Positions 1 through 6,938 of a DNA stretch of 37,562 bases are shown here, piece by piece; the first letter of the stretch is position 1, and each line of letters starts with the position of its first letter. The DNA is from GCA-016700035 sp964646575 (GTDB taxonomy: Bacteria > Patescibacteriota > Saccharimonadia > CAILAD01 > GCA-016700035): contig CAZYFT010000005.1 of the NCBI GenBank assembly GCA_964646575.1, positions 1 through 37,562 on the forward strand. The letters are read 5' to 3'. The translations under genes were made by a program, and so were the position numbers. Under the pieces are notes generated by a model. The model was given only the letters and a program-made list of their open reading frames with translations. It ran no database searches and had not been told where the DNA came from.

Positions 1-2573
1 TAGAGCGACCCGTAGAATCAATTACTCGTGCGTACAACCAACTTAAGAGTGGCGGAAATAATACTGGCACAATCGTATTAAGGGGTGGAGAATATCGTAG
101 TTGGTTCTCTACCGATGAAAAAACGGCCGCCTTTATGACTGGAAACATAACTTTTCAGGCTTATAGGAGTGAAAAACCATGGTTTGTAGGCACAGACCCC
201 GTGAAAGATGGTTGGACTCAGGCTTCTGCTGGTGTATGGAAGCGCCCTTGGTCAACGCCAAATTTCTGTACTAACCACGAGAATGCAGCTTCAGGTCAAA
301 ATTACCGTACTAAAGTGTCGCGTCTTGATGGCGCCCAGGTTTCTCCATTTACATCTGGGACGAGCGATAAAGTGCAGCCGTATGGCGCTCAATCTGGTAT
401 CTCGATGAGTGCACCTCGTATTTGTGCGCATCCTGATAACTATTATTCGCGGACCGATCAAGCTTTTGATATTGATAGCGACCCCCAACTAGCCGTTGTA
501 AATGGTGCGCAAGTCCCACAGAAAAAAACGCTCACAGAACTTTCTTCTAGCCCCAATAGCTTCTATTACGACTGGGATAATGAAGTTTTGTATATTAATA
601 AAGACCCGAACGCAAACAATATCGAGTTGTCTAAGCGTAAAGAAATAGCAGTTTTCGCAGGTGCCACAACTTTCCAATGGAAGGGAATAGGGGTTAAGTT
701 CTTTGCTTCATCTCCACTACGTCCAGTCATTTATGCTGGTTTAGGAGGGGCTTCCAACCCAAATGGCGGTGAGTTGATTGTAGAGAATAGTGTGTTTGCA
801 GAGAATGCTGCTGGAACAATTGGAATTTCTGGCCCTAAACTACGATCGGCAATTAAGAATAGTGTGTTTGCGAATAACGGCTATTCTGGATTGGGAGCAA
901 ATGGATTTGCCACAAGTAATGCGGGCGCCCCTAATGCCTTACTTATAGATAGCAGCATCTTTAACAATAACAATAAGGCTAATTTTGACGTCCAGTGTGG
1001 TGCTTCTTGTGGCGCAGCCGCGGTGAAGCTCAATAATATGACTGGCTACACTGTGAAAAACAGTATTTTTGAAAACACTCAAGGTCGAGGCGGGGGGCTT
1101 TGGTGCGATATTGATTGTTCTAGCGCAGTCATGGTAAATAATATTTCCCGCAATAATGGTGGTCCAGGAATATTTTACGAGATATCTAGCAAGGGTATTA
1201 TCGCCAATAACCTGATTTACAATAATCGAACAGCTGGCATTCAGGTAATCTCGGCAACAACAAAAGTTTACAACAACACGATTGTTAATAAAGATGGCGG
1301 CAACGTTGAGGGCGTCTGGATTATGGATGATAATCGTCCTGCACCCGATAAGGGTGAGACGTGGCCATACACATCTGCCCAAGAACAGGCGGCAGTGACT
1401 AAGCTTTGTGCGAATGCCGGTCAGCCATCGAATTGTCAGATTGGTAGCCCGGGACCCAATACTAATGGGACTGAGTTTGTGAACAATCTGATTGTTGGGC
1501 AACCTAACCCAGGTGCTCGTCTTGCAAACTTCGGCAATAATGGGATCCCCTATCCTCCAAACACCATATCTTCTGACTATTTTAAGACGCTTGATTACAA
1601 TGCTTACTATCATAAGTCTAATCAGAGCTTGTATCGATGGGCTACAACCGATGGCATTAAGACTGCCGCGGCATTACGTACTGTGAGTGGACAATCTTGG
1701 GAGAACAATGCGCTGCAGGTTAGTGACACTACTAAGACGCCAGATCCATTTATAGATCGCTCCGGTGAAGACTTCCGTCTCAAGACAGACTCCCTGGCTG
1801 CTACAACTAAGGGGATGGCATTGCCAGCTGATGTAGCGGCAGCCATTGGTGTGCCAGCTGGAACAGTCCCTGTTCGTGGTGTGATTTTCCCAGCCACCAC
1901 AACCCCAACCACCACCACAACAACTTCATCGCCAACCCCAAATAACCAGCCACCAGTTGGCCCGGCAAGCCTGTCGGCAGCTCCAGCATCAAGTACCCAG
2001 ATCAATCTTACTTGGCCGGCTGCAACCGATGAGAGCCCGGGTGCACTAGGCTATATTCTTACGAGAAACGGAGTGCAAATCTATTCGGGGTCTGGGCTTA
2101 GCTACTCGGATACGGGGCTAGCACCATCTACGAGCTATACCTATAAGGTGGTCGCCAAGGACGTGGGACTGCTTACCTCCACCGGCGCTACCACCTCAGC
2201 CACCACCCAGGCAGCTCCAACTCCATCGCCAACCCCAACCACCACACCAACACCAACTCCAGACACCACCAAGCCATCTGCACCAGGGAATGCTAAAGGC
2301 AAGATTGAGTTTGATGCGCTGCGCTTCTCCTACTTCACCAATCTCACTTGGTCTCCAAGCTATGACAACATTGGTGTAACTAGCTACGAAGTAAAGCGTA
2401 ACAACACATCCCTTGGTACTACCACTACAACTAACTTCAAAGACTACGACCTCCAACCAAACATTCTCTACTCCTACGACATCTATGCCCGTGATGCTGC
2501 TGGCAACGTCTCACTACCAGGTACAGCACGACTGACTGGACGCTGCTTCCTCATCTGGTGTTGGGGGGAGTAG
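1..2573 (+). CDS. Secreted parallel beta-helix protein with two FN3 domains (5' partial)
   Basis: The gene runs in from before the window: the frame is open from base 3, and the residues upstream of the internal ATG at 135 (VESITRAYNQLKSGG, then TIVLRGGEYRSW) look like a normal beta-helix opening, so 135 is not taken as the start. 856 residues are visible. The first ~600 are rich in Asn/Gly with repeating turns such as ENSVFAENAAG, KNSVFANNGYSG, VNNISRNNGG, ANNLIYNNRTAG and YNNTIVNKDGG, typical of NosD/pectate-lyase-like right-handed beta-helices that bind or cut polysaccharides. Thr/Pro-rich linkers then separate two fibronectin type III domains (from about base 1945 and base 2260). The protein ends TGRCFLIWCWGE, nearly the same as the next gene. 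The N-terminal signal lies outside the window. No catalytic residues can be assigned, so enzyme activity is inference; an adhesin is possible. Confidence 0.85.
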   Translation, partial: ERPVESITRAYNQLKSGGNNTGTIVLRGGEYRSWFSTDEKTAAFMTGNITFQAYRSEKPWFVGTDPVKDGWTQASAGVWKRPWSTPNFCTNHENAASGQNYRTKVSRLDGAQVSPFTSGTSDKVQPYGAQSGISMSAPRICAHPDNYYSRTDQAFDIDSDPQLAVVNGAQVPQKKTLTELSSSPNSFYYDWDNEVLYINKDPNANNIELSKRKEIAVFAGATTFQWKGIGVKFFASSPLRPVIYAGLGGASNPNGGELIVENSVFAENAAGTIGISGPKLRSAIKNSVFANNGYSGLGANGFATSNAGAPNALLIDSSIFNNNNKANFDVQCGASCGAAAVKLNNMTGYTVKNSIFENTQGRGGGLWCDIDCSSAVMVNNISRNNGGPGIFYEISSKGIIANNLIYNNRTAGIQVISATTKVYNNTIVNKDGGNVEGVWIMDDNRPAPDKGETWPYTSAQEQAAVTKLCANAGQPSNCQIGSPGPNTNGTEFVNNLIVGQPNPGARLANFGNNGIPYPPNTISSDYFKTLDYNAYYHKSNQSLYRWATTDGIKTAAALRTVSGQSWENNALQVSDTTKTPDPFIDRSGEDFRLKTDSLAATTKGMALPADVAAAIGVPAGTVPVRGVIFPATTTPTTTTTTSSPTPNNQPPVGPASLSAAPASSTQINLTWPAATDESPGALGYILTRNGVQIYSGSGLSYSDTGLAPSTSYTYKVVAKDVGLLTSTGATTSATTQAAPTPSPTPTTTPTPTPDTTKPSAPGNAKGKIEFDALRFSYFTNLTWSPSYDNIGVTSYEVKRNNTSLGTTTTTNFKDYDLQPNILYSYDIYARDAAGNVSLPGTARLTGRCFLIWCWGE
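1945..2573 (+). repeat. FN3-FN3-tail module, copy 1 (paralogous to 3793-4406)
   Basis: This segment encodes two FN3 domains and the C-terminal tail, and it aligns along its length with 3793-4406 in the next gene (PVGPASLSA, STQINLTWP, TNFKDY, LQPNILYSYDIYA and GRCFLIWCW occur in both). The proteins are close, but third codon positions differ widely, so the duplication or shared acquisition is old and the protein sequence has been held by selection. C-ending codons (AAC, TAC, ACC, TCC) are more frequent here than in the beta-helix part before it. Confidence 0.85.
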
Positions 2574-2578
2574 AGGAT

Positions 2579-2607
2579 TTGACAAATTGATATAAACGGC
2601 TTATGCT
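2579..2607 (+). promoter_or_regulatory. Promoter of the GH114-like gene
   Basis: TTGACA at 2579-2584 and TATGCT at 2602-2607 are separated by 17 bases. The expected transcript start is near 2614, giving a leader of about 45 bases. The promoter starts six bases after the previous stop codon, so the two surface genes can be transcribed separately. Confidence 0.65.
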
Positions 2608-2657
2608 TACGATAATTGTACAAAGAATAAAAAATAGAGAAAGGATAACTAAATATC

Positions 2658-4406
2658 ATGTCAGCTACTAAGAAACGAAATCAATCTAAGCCCAGAGGAT
2701 CTGGCGCTAAGATCGCTAAGACTTCGAGTGGAGTATCTGCAGTAAAGAATATTAATCTGGGTATTTTGGCAATTGTGGCGGGCGCAGTTATTTTATTTGG
2801 TGGCCTTTATGCATTGTTGGCTTGGGCGGCAACACCTGGCGTTGGTAGTTATCCGGCAACTACTACTATTCCGCGTCTTGCCCCCTATACTAGTTTTTGG
2901 TGGCAACTGGAAAATGCTCCAAAAGTTAATGCATTAGCTACCGAAGCTAATCCCAAAAAACATTATGATTTTGACTACGAAGATATAAGTAGTGCGCAAG
3001 TAACAACTATGAAGACACAGAATGCTCTAGTAACCTGTTATTTTGAGGTTGGAACAGCAGCTCAGTGGCGACCAGATTATAATAAATTTCCAGCCTCAGC
3101 AGTTTCAGCAACCGATCCACAGAATTGGGGTGATGAGCGCTGGATAGACATTATGGATCCAACAGTACGAAGCATTATGGCTGGACGTATGGATGTTTCA
3201 AAAGAAAAAGGTTGTCAGGGGATAGAGCCAGACTGGCTGGATAATTATACCTACAGCCAAGCCGAGTATGATGCCTCCGGAAAAGTGAAAGTACCAACTA
3301 AGGCGCAACAATTAGATTATATGAAGTTTCTAGCCGATGAAGCTCATAAGCGAGGTATGATGATTGCCTTAAAGAATGTACCGGAATTAGCTCGAGAAAA
3401 ATTCGCCGATGGACGTATGGTGGCGGATGTATATGATTGGGCATTAATTGAAGAATGTCTCGTTTCCTATAAAGATACTTGTCCAAATCTGAAGGCTTTT
3501 ATTGAGCGCGGTAAGAACGTGGCGGTTGCAGAATATAATGATCAGGTAGCTCAGGCTAAATTTACTGACACTTTCTGTCCTCAGTTTAATGCCTGGAATT
3601 TTGATGGCTATCTGTTTGATCGCAAGAATGGCGGTAGTCCAACTCTGACTGGTAAATTCCGTGTACCATGTCGCACCGGTGAGGGGCAACCTACTGGACC
3701 AACCCCAACAGTAACTGTATTTCCGGGTACCTCCACCCCCTCCCCAACACCACCCACCACTACCGTTACTCCATCCTCCACACCAACTCCTGGTAATAAA
3801 GCACCAGTTGGTCCAGCTAGTCTCTCTGCCTCAGTCATCTCTAGCACACAAATCAATCTAACTTGGCCAGTAGCCACTGACGATAGCACAGGGATCCTCA
3901 ACTACACCGTGACTCGTAATGATAAGCAAATCTACTCTGGCCCTAATCTATCCTTCTCCGACACTGGTCTAGCTCCAGCTACTAAATATAACTACAAAGT
4001 TACGGCTAAGGATGTAGGTGGCCTTGTATCCACTGGTGCAACTACCTCTGCCACCACTCAAGCATCTCCCACCACACCACCTCCACCAACCACCGATACT
4101 ACCAAACCCTCAGTACCCGGTAATGTTAAAAGTAAGGTAGAGTTCGATGCCCTAAAGTTTGCTTATTACACCAATCTAACTTGGACTGCATCATATGATA
4201 ACGTAGGTGTCACAAGCTATGAAGTAAGACGTAATAACACTAGTATTGGTACTTCTACTACCACTAACTTCAAAGACTACAATCTCCAACCCAATATCCT
4301 CTATAGCTATGACATCTACGCTAAAGACGCAGCTACTAACTCTTCTCTACCAGCTAACACCAAGATCACTGGTCGCTGTTTCCTCATCTGGTGTTGGGCG
4401 GAGTAG
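2658..4406 (+). CDS. Membrane-anchored GH114-like glycosidase with two FN3 domains
   Basis: 582 residues. A basic cytoplasmic N-terminus (about 30 residues) precedes one hydrophobic segment (about 33-57, NLGILAIVAGAVILFGG), a signal anchor. Residues 60-330 resemble glycoside hydrolase family 114 (TM1410-like, endo-alpha-1,4-polygalactosaminidase): CYFEVG, QWRPDY, DERWIDIMDP, the acidic GIEPDWLDNY, and a TIM-barrel helix with AHKRGMMIALKN. The Asp of IEPDW sits where the family has its catalytic acid, though the usual DN is DW here. Family members act on galactosamine-containing exopolysaccharide, as in the hydrolase domain of PelA. Thr/Pro linkers and two FN3 domains follow, ending TGRCFLIWCWAE as in the upstream gene. 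The ATG at 2658 has its own promoter but only a weak, distant Shine-Dalgarno (AAAGGA). Family is fairly sure; substrate is inference. Confidence 0.85.
   Translation: MSATKKRNQSKPRGSGAKIAKTSSGVSAVKNINLGILAIVAGAVILFGGLYALLAWAATPGVGSYPATTTIPRLAPYTSFWWQLENAPKVNALATEANPKKHYDFDYEDISSAQVTTMKTQNALVTCYFEVGTAAQWRPDYNKFPASAVSATDPQNWGDERWIDIMDPTVRSIMAGRMDVSKEKGCQGIEPDWLDNYTYSQAEYDASGKVKVPTKAQQLDYMKFLADEAHKRGMMIALKNVPELAREKFADGRMVADVYDWALIEECLVSYKDTCPNLKAFIERGKNVAVAEYNDQVAQAKFTDTFCPQFNAWNFDGYLFDRKNGGSPTLTGKFRVPCRTGEGQPTGPTPTVTVFPGTSTPSPTPPTTTVTPSSTPTPGNKAPVGPASLSASVISSTQINLTWPVATDDSTGILNYTVTRNDKQIYSGPNLSFSDTGLAPATKYNYKVTAKDVGGLVSTGATTSATTQASPTTPPPPTTDTTKPSVPGNVKSKVEFDALKFAYYTNLTWTASYDNVGVTSYEVRRNNTSIGTSTTTNFKDYNLQPNILYSYDIYAKDAATNSSLPANTKITGRCFLIWCWAE
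3793..4406 (+). repeat. FN3-FN3-tail module, copy 2 (paralogous to 1945-2573)
   Basis: Second copy of the module described at 1945-2573. The last coding bases are unusually alike between copies: from TCCTCATCTGG to the stop only one base differs (GGG versus GCG codon), while synonymous sites a little upstream have diverged freely. As in copy 1, C-ending codons become more common than in the preceding glycosidase domain. Confidence 0.85.
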
Positions 4407-4438
4407 ACGAAGTATAAGAAAAACTTGAGTCAAAAGCA

Positions 4439-4467
4439 TTGACAGACTAAGCATAAGCTGATAGAGT
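4439..4467 (+). promoter_or_regulatory. Likely promoter of the KGG gene
   Basis: TTGACA at 4439-4444 is a perfect -35 box. At 17 bases spacing the -10 would be TAGAGT (4462-4467); a better-looking TATAAC at 4467-4472 sits at 22 bases, too far. The exact start, and so whether the whole downstream hairpin is transcribed from here, is uncertain. Confidence 0.45.
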
Positions 4468-4470
4468 ATA

Positions 4471-4540
4471 ACCATTACCACTTCGGTAGTCACTTCAAAC
4501 ATTTGAGGGTCTACCGGAGTGGTTTTGACAGAGTAATGGT
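4471..4540 (+). promoter_or_regulatory. Structured leader hairpin upstream of the KGG gene
   Basis: ACCATTAC (4471-4478) pairs perfectly with GTAATGGT (4533-4540). Directly inside, CACTTCGGTAG (4479-4489) pairs with CTACCGGAGTG (4511-4521) with a single G-U. This is a 19-pair stem with an 11-base bulge (4522-4532) and a 21-base loop. A second stem, GCTGAC (4541-4546) with GTCGGC (4555-4560), stacks directly on it and holds a GGAGG in its loop. No U-tract follows, so it is not a simple terminator. A cis-regulatory leader or small RNA is inferred; no known riboswitch class is recognised. Confidence 0.55.
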
Positions 4541-4605
4541 GCTGACTGTGGAGGGTCGGCCAAGCGCTAGCTACTCACTTGAAAGTAATTATCAAGGAGA
4601 ACGCT

Positions 4606-4797
4606 ATGCCAGGAACAAAGATGGGCGGCCTTAAGGCTGCTGAAACTAACCGCAAGCGCTACGGTAAGACGTTTTACGTCCGTATCGGTGCACTTGGTGG
4701 TAAGAAAAGCACAGGTGGTGGTTTTGCTGCTAACCCAGAACTTGCTCGTGAAGCAGGTCGTAAGGGTGGCCAGGCTCGTAAGAAAAAAGAAGCCTAA
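4606..4797 (+). CDS. KGG-motif (YciG/stress-induced type) small basic protein
   Basis: 63 residues, starting at the ATG at 4606, which has a good Shine-Dalgarno (AAGGAG at 4594-4599, six bases spacing); the upstream in-frame TTG at 4579 lacks one. The sequence is rich in Gly, Lys and Arg and carries the repeated KGG-type motifs of the stress-induced YciG/GsiB-like family: TKMGGLKAAE, RIGALGGKKS and EAGRKGGQARKKKEA. Such proteins are small, hydrophilic and often linked to general stress or desiccation; the biochemical role is not settled. It is monocistronic, preceded by a strongly folded leader and followed by a strong terminator. Family is sure; function in this organism is not. Confidence 0.85.
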   Translation: MPGTKMGGLKAAETNRKRYGKTFYVRIGALGGKKSTGGGFAANPELAREAGRKGGQARKKKEA

Positions 4798-4833
4798 AGC
4801 TTTCTACTATTAGGAAGTTGCCCTTCCACGGCA

Positions 4834-4862
4834 AAAACACCCCGCAAATTGCGGGGTGTTTT
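4834..4862. terminator. Bidirectional terminator
   Basis: AAAACACCCCGCA (4834-4846) pairs with TGCGGGGTGTTTT (4850-4862), a 13-pair stem with a three-base loop, A-rich on one side and T-rich on the other. It ends the KGG transcript on the plus strand and the protease gene (stop at 4867) on the minus strand. Confidence 0.9.
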
Positions 4863-4866
4863 GTTG

Positions 4867-5340
4867 TTAGTCATCTAGTTTTATGCGTCGAATGCTGGCC
4901 TCGGTGCCTTCTGCGATGTGCCAGCGAGTTTGACATGAAAAGCACCGATAGGTGGTCTTATTTTCCTGAAGAGAGAAATTAGTACAGGTAGGACAGGTGC
5001 TGCGGGCTTCCACCCATTTGCCGTAACTAGCCAGACAATTCTGAATAAAACTATCCGAACATGGTACCTGGTAGTATTTTGCGAGAGAGCGGGTCTTCAT
5101 CCAGGCTTGAGATTCCATGGCAAAGAGCTCAAAGTCGGTACGATAGTCAAAATGGGCCAGCTCGGCGTGCGCAATTTCGTGTAGCAGGCTTATTTGCCCT
5201 CGGGGAGTGTGCAGTGCTTGCTGGTCGTAGTAGATGGATTCAGTGGCGGCATCAAAATAAAAATCTTCATCCGCAGAAAATGTGTAGGAAGGAAAATCTT
5301 CCATAATCCTTAAAGCTCGATTTTTCGTGCCCACCCTCAT
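4867..5340 (-). CDS. IrrE/ImmA-like zinc metallopeptidase with C-terminal zinc ribbon
   Basis: 157 residues. LLHEIAHAELAH contains the HExxH zinc motif (residues 54-58), and AMESQAW supplies a glutamate (E76) about 18 residues after HExxH, where IrrE/ImmA and other gluzincin-like peptidases have their third ligand. Four cysteines in two CxxC pairs (C116/C119 and C133/C136) form a C-terminal zinc ribbon. Family members usually cleave a repressor or act in stress response, but the helix-turn-helix partner normally next to ImmA is absent here, so the target is unknown. The gene starts 20 bases after the ROK kinase stop and is probably co-transcribed with it. A later start at M13 (MEDFPSY) is possible. 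SprT-like function is an alternative. Confidence 0.7.
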   Translation of the reverse strand: MRVGTKNRALRIMEDFPSYTFSADEDFYFDAATESIYYDQQALHTPRGQISLLHEIAHAELAHFDYRTDFELFAMESQAWMKTRSLAKYYQVPCSDSFIQNCLASYGKWVEARSTCPTCTNFSLQENKTTYRCFSCQTRWHIAEGTEASIRRIKLDD

Positions 5341-5360
5341 TACTCACCATAATAGCATTT

Positions 5361-6212
5361 TTATCTCTGACGTGCGGCGTGGGCTAGGAGGCCGGCACCA
5401 ACTAGCGGAGCAGTCTCAACATTACTTGCCTGAACGATCGGGGGGAGAGGGAATTTTGGCGTATAGGCAAGTTCTGCAAGGTGTTTTTTGAGTGGGACAA
5501 TAAAGCGCTTGTAGTGGCGTGATACACCGCCGCCCAACACAACTACTTCGGGATTTGTCGCTACGATGAGGTTGTGGAGTCCTTGCGCTAAAGGGCGAGT
5601 AATCTGATCCCAGGTGGTTTTAGAGCGGATATCAGCAGCAATCTTGCCATGTTCGCGGACAATGGCTTTGCCACTGGCTAGATATTCAAAGCTACCATAC
5701 AGGGGATTAGATACATGATCGACTAAAATCATCTGACCACCCTGCGGGTTATATGGACCCGGCAGGGGTTTGCCATCGAGAATAAGGGCCGAACCGATGC
5801 CGGTAGAAATCGTAACGTAGAGTACGTAGCGATATTTGCGGCCGCTTCCTACGAGTGCCTCGCAGACTCCGCCAAGAGTTGCATCGTTTTCTAGAATTAC
5901 AGGACAACCAAACTCATCTGTGAGCTTGGCAACGATTGGGAGTTTTTTCCAGGTCGGAATGTGGGTACAGGGGCCAATCGTGCCCTTATCGCGGTCGATC
6001 TGGGCGGGCGCGGCAATGCCGATAGCGATGGGCTCGATTCGTTCACTAAGATCATGGATGGCGGCCTTAGTTTTAGCGAGCATATCGGCTTCTGCTGCAG
6101 GGGTTGGAAAATCTACAAATTGAGATATTCGCCCATGGCCGTCCACGCGGCCAATACGCACTTTTGTGCCGCCAATATCTATGGCAATAACTTCTTTTTT
6201 AAGTCGCTCCAT
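5361..6212 (-). CDS. ROK-family sugar kinase (glucokinase-like)
   Basis: 283 residues from the ATG at 6212; the longer frame back to 6248 would start with TTG inside the promoter. The N-terminal phosphate loop IAIDIGGTK, the ENDATLGG segment with the catalytic Asp, TISTGIGSALILDG, and VVVLGGGVS near the C-terminus are standard ROK/ASKHA features. ROK proteins phosphorylate glucose, N-acetylmannosamine or similar sugars with ATP in the cytoplasm. The usual ROK zinc-binding CxCGxxGC motif is missing: that region reads YNPQGGQMILVDHVSN, as in some glucokinases and polyphosphate glucokinases. There is no helix-turn-helix, so it is an enzyme rather than a NagC-type repressor. Substrate cannot be fixed from sequence. 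The -10 box lies six bases from the ATG, so the mRNA is probably leaderless. Confidence 0.85.
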   Translation of the reverse strand: MERLKKEVIAIDIGGTKVRIGRVDGHGRISQFVDFPTPAAEADMLAKTKAAIHDLSERIEPIAIGIAAPAQIDRDKGTIGPCTHIPTWKKLPIVAKLTDEFGCPVILENDATLGGVCEALVGSGRKYRYVLYVTISTGIGSALILDGKPLPGPYNPQGGQMILVDHVSNPLYGSFEYLASGKAIVREHGKIAADIRSKTTWDQITRPLAQGLHNLIVATNPEVVVLGGGVSRHYKRFIVPLKKHLAELAYTPKFPLPPIVQASNVETAPLVGAGLLAHAARQR

Positions 6213-6218
6213 AGAGCT

Positions 6219-6248
6219 ATGATACCTGAGCTTAACTACTTTGGGCAA
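6219..6248 (-). promoter_or_regulatory. Promoter of the ROK kinase, leaderless type
   Basis: On the minus strand TTGCCC (6243-6248), an 18-base spacer, then TATCAT (6219-6224). Only six bases separate the -10 box from the ATG, so the predicted transcript start is the A of the ATG. No Shine-Dalgarno is present. Confidence 0.65.
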
Positions 6249-6259
6249 AACAATTATGC

Positions 6260-6288
6260 TTGCAAGGCGGAGGGTCTAACACTAGAAT
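6260..6288 (+). promoter_or_regulatory. Promoter of the LPxTG-like surface protein gene
   Basis: TTGCAA (6260-6265), 17 bases, TAGAAT (6283-6288). It is divergent from the ROK promoter, with 11 bases between the two -35 boxes. The leader is about 49 bases and contains a good AGGAG Shine-Dalgarno before the ATG at 6344. Confidence 0.6.
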
Positions 6289-6343
6289 TTAAGCAGGTAT
6301 TATGTTTTTATAGGCTTTTCCAAAAAGCTGCTAGGAGTGACTT

Positions 6344-6745
6344 ATGGTACTCAAAAATTCGGTAGTAAAGATTGTGTTAGCAATCGCGGTAATAATTCTC
6401 ATTGTTGCTGCGACCTTTGCGTACGGAAATTCTCAGCGTCAAGCTCAAGAACGGCAGAAGTCAGACCAGAGTCAGCAAGCAAGCGCCACAGAGTCCGCGA
6501 CCCCTTCTACTAGTGCCAACACAACACCAACAACAAGCGCGAGCGCGACAAGTTCACCTACGGCTTCTGTAAGCCCGGGTGCACCTGCCACGACTTCTGT
6601 AACCCCACAGGTTGCTCCCCCAAGTGGACGTACTCCGGCAACTGGCGGTGAACTATTGTTGGTAATTCCAGCTGTGGCGCTGGGTATCTTGGTATACTCG
6701 CGACGTCTCAGCGAGAGACAAGTTGCTATAGCTCTTAAGCGCTAA
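6344..6745 (+). CDS. Small Ser/Thr/Pro-rich surface protein with an LPxTG-like C-terminus
   Basis: 133 residues. Residues 8-27 form an N-terminal hydrophobic segment (signal peptide or anchor). Residues 30-100 are almost only Ser, Thr, Ala, Pro, Gln and Glu: a flexible stalk likely to lie outside the cell. The end is organised like a sortase sorting signal: TPATGGE, then a hydrophobic stretch (LLLVIPAVALGILVY), then SRRLSERQ. The motif is T-P-A-T-G rather than L-P-x-T-G, and the charged tail is longer than usual. No sortase gene lies in the window. The start has a good Shine-Dalgarno (AGGAG). Alternatively it is a double-spanning membrane protein. Function unknown. Confidence 0.75.
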   Translation: MVLKNSVVKIVLAIAVIILIVAATFAYGNSQRQAQERQKSDQSQQASATESATPSTSANTTPTTSASATSSPTASVSPGAPATTSVTPQVAPPSGRTPATGGELLLVIPAVALGILVYSRRLSERQVAIALKR

Positions 6746-6758
6746 GCAGCATTCTGGC

Positions 6759-6787
6759 TTTACTTTTTTCAGATTCAACGGTATAAT
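6759..6787 (+). promoter_or_regulatory. Promoter of the rpsA-ylxR-infB-rbfA operon
   Basis: TTTACT (6759-6764), 17 bases, consensus TATAAT (6782-6787). Predicted start is near 6794, which leaves a leader of about 145 bases, the longest clear one in the window. Confidence 0.65.
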
Positions 6788-6793
6788 CTAACC

Positions 6794-6938
6794 TGATTTG
6801 CGATTGGTATTATCCTTTCTCGTGCTAGAGGAAGGATGGCGCGCTCGACTAAGGCTCTCCATAAAGTTTTGAGTCTCTGAGGCTGCTCGCTACCAAATTG
6901 CGAACATCTCTTTTAGAAAGGTAGGATAAGTAATAATT
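6794..6938 (+). promoter_or_regulatory. Structured 5' leader of the S1 operon
   Basis: ATCCTTTCTC (6812-6821) pairs with GAGGAAGGAT (6828-6837), ten pairs with one G-U and a six-base loop; the GAGGAAGG arm resembles a Shine-Dalgarno. A weaker stem can form further on (AGGCTC with GAGTCT). The real ribosome site (AGAAAGGTAGGA) is just before the ATG at 6939. Ribosomal protein S1 is autoregulated through its leader in other bacteria, so feedback here is plausible but inferred. Confidence 0.45.

Noticed and set aside
939..1613. A 224-codon open frame on the minus strand inside the beta-helix gene
   Set aside because: It is a shadow of the Asn/Gly-rich repeat frame; the plus-strand protein is clearly structured and continuous, and the minus product has no recognisable domain or start signals.
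1895..1935. Dense ACC/CCA repeats as a microsatellite or CRISPR-like array
   Set aside because: They encode the Thr/Pro linker before the FN3 domains; there are no spaced direct repeats.
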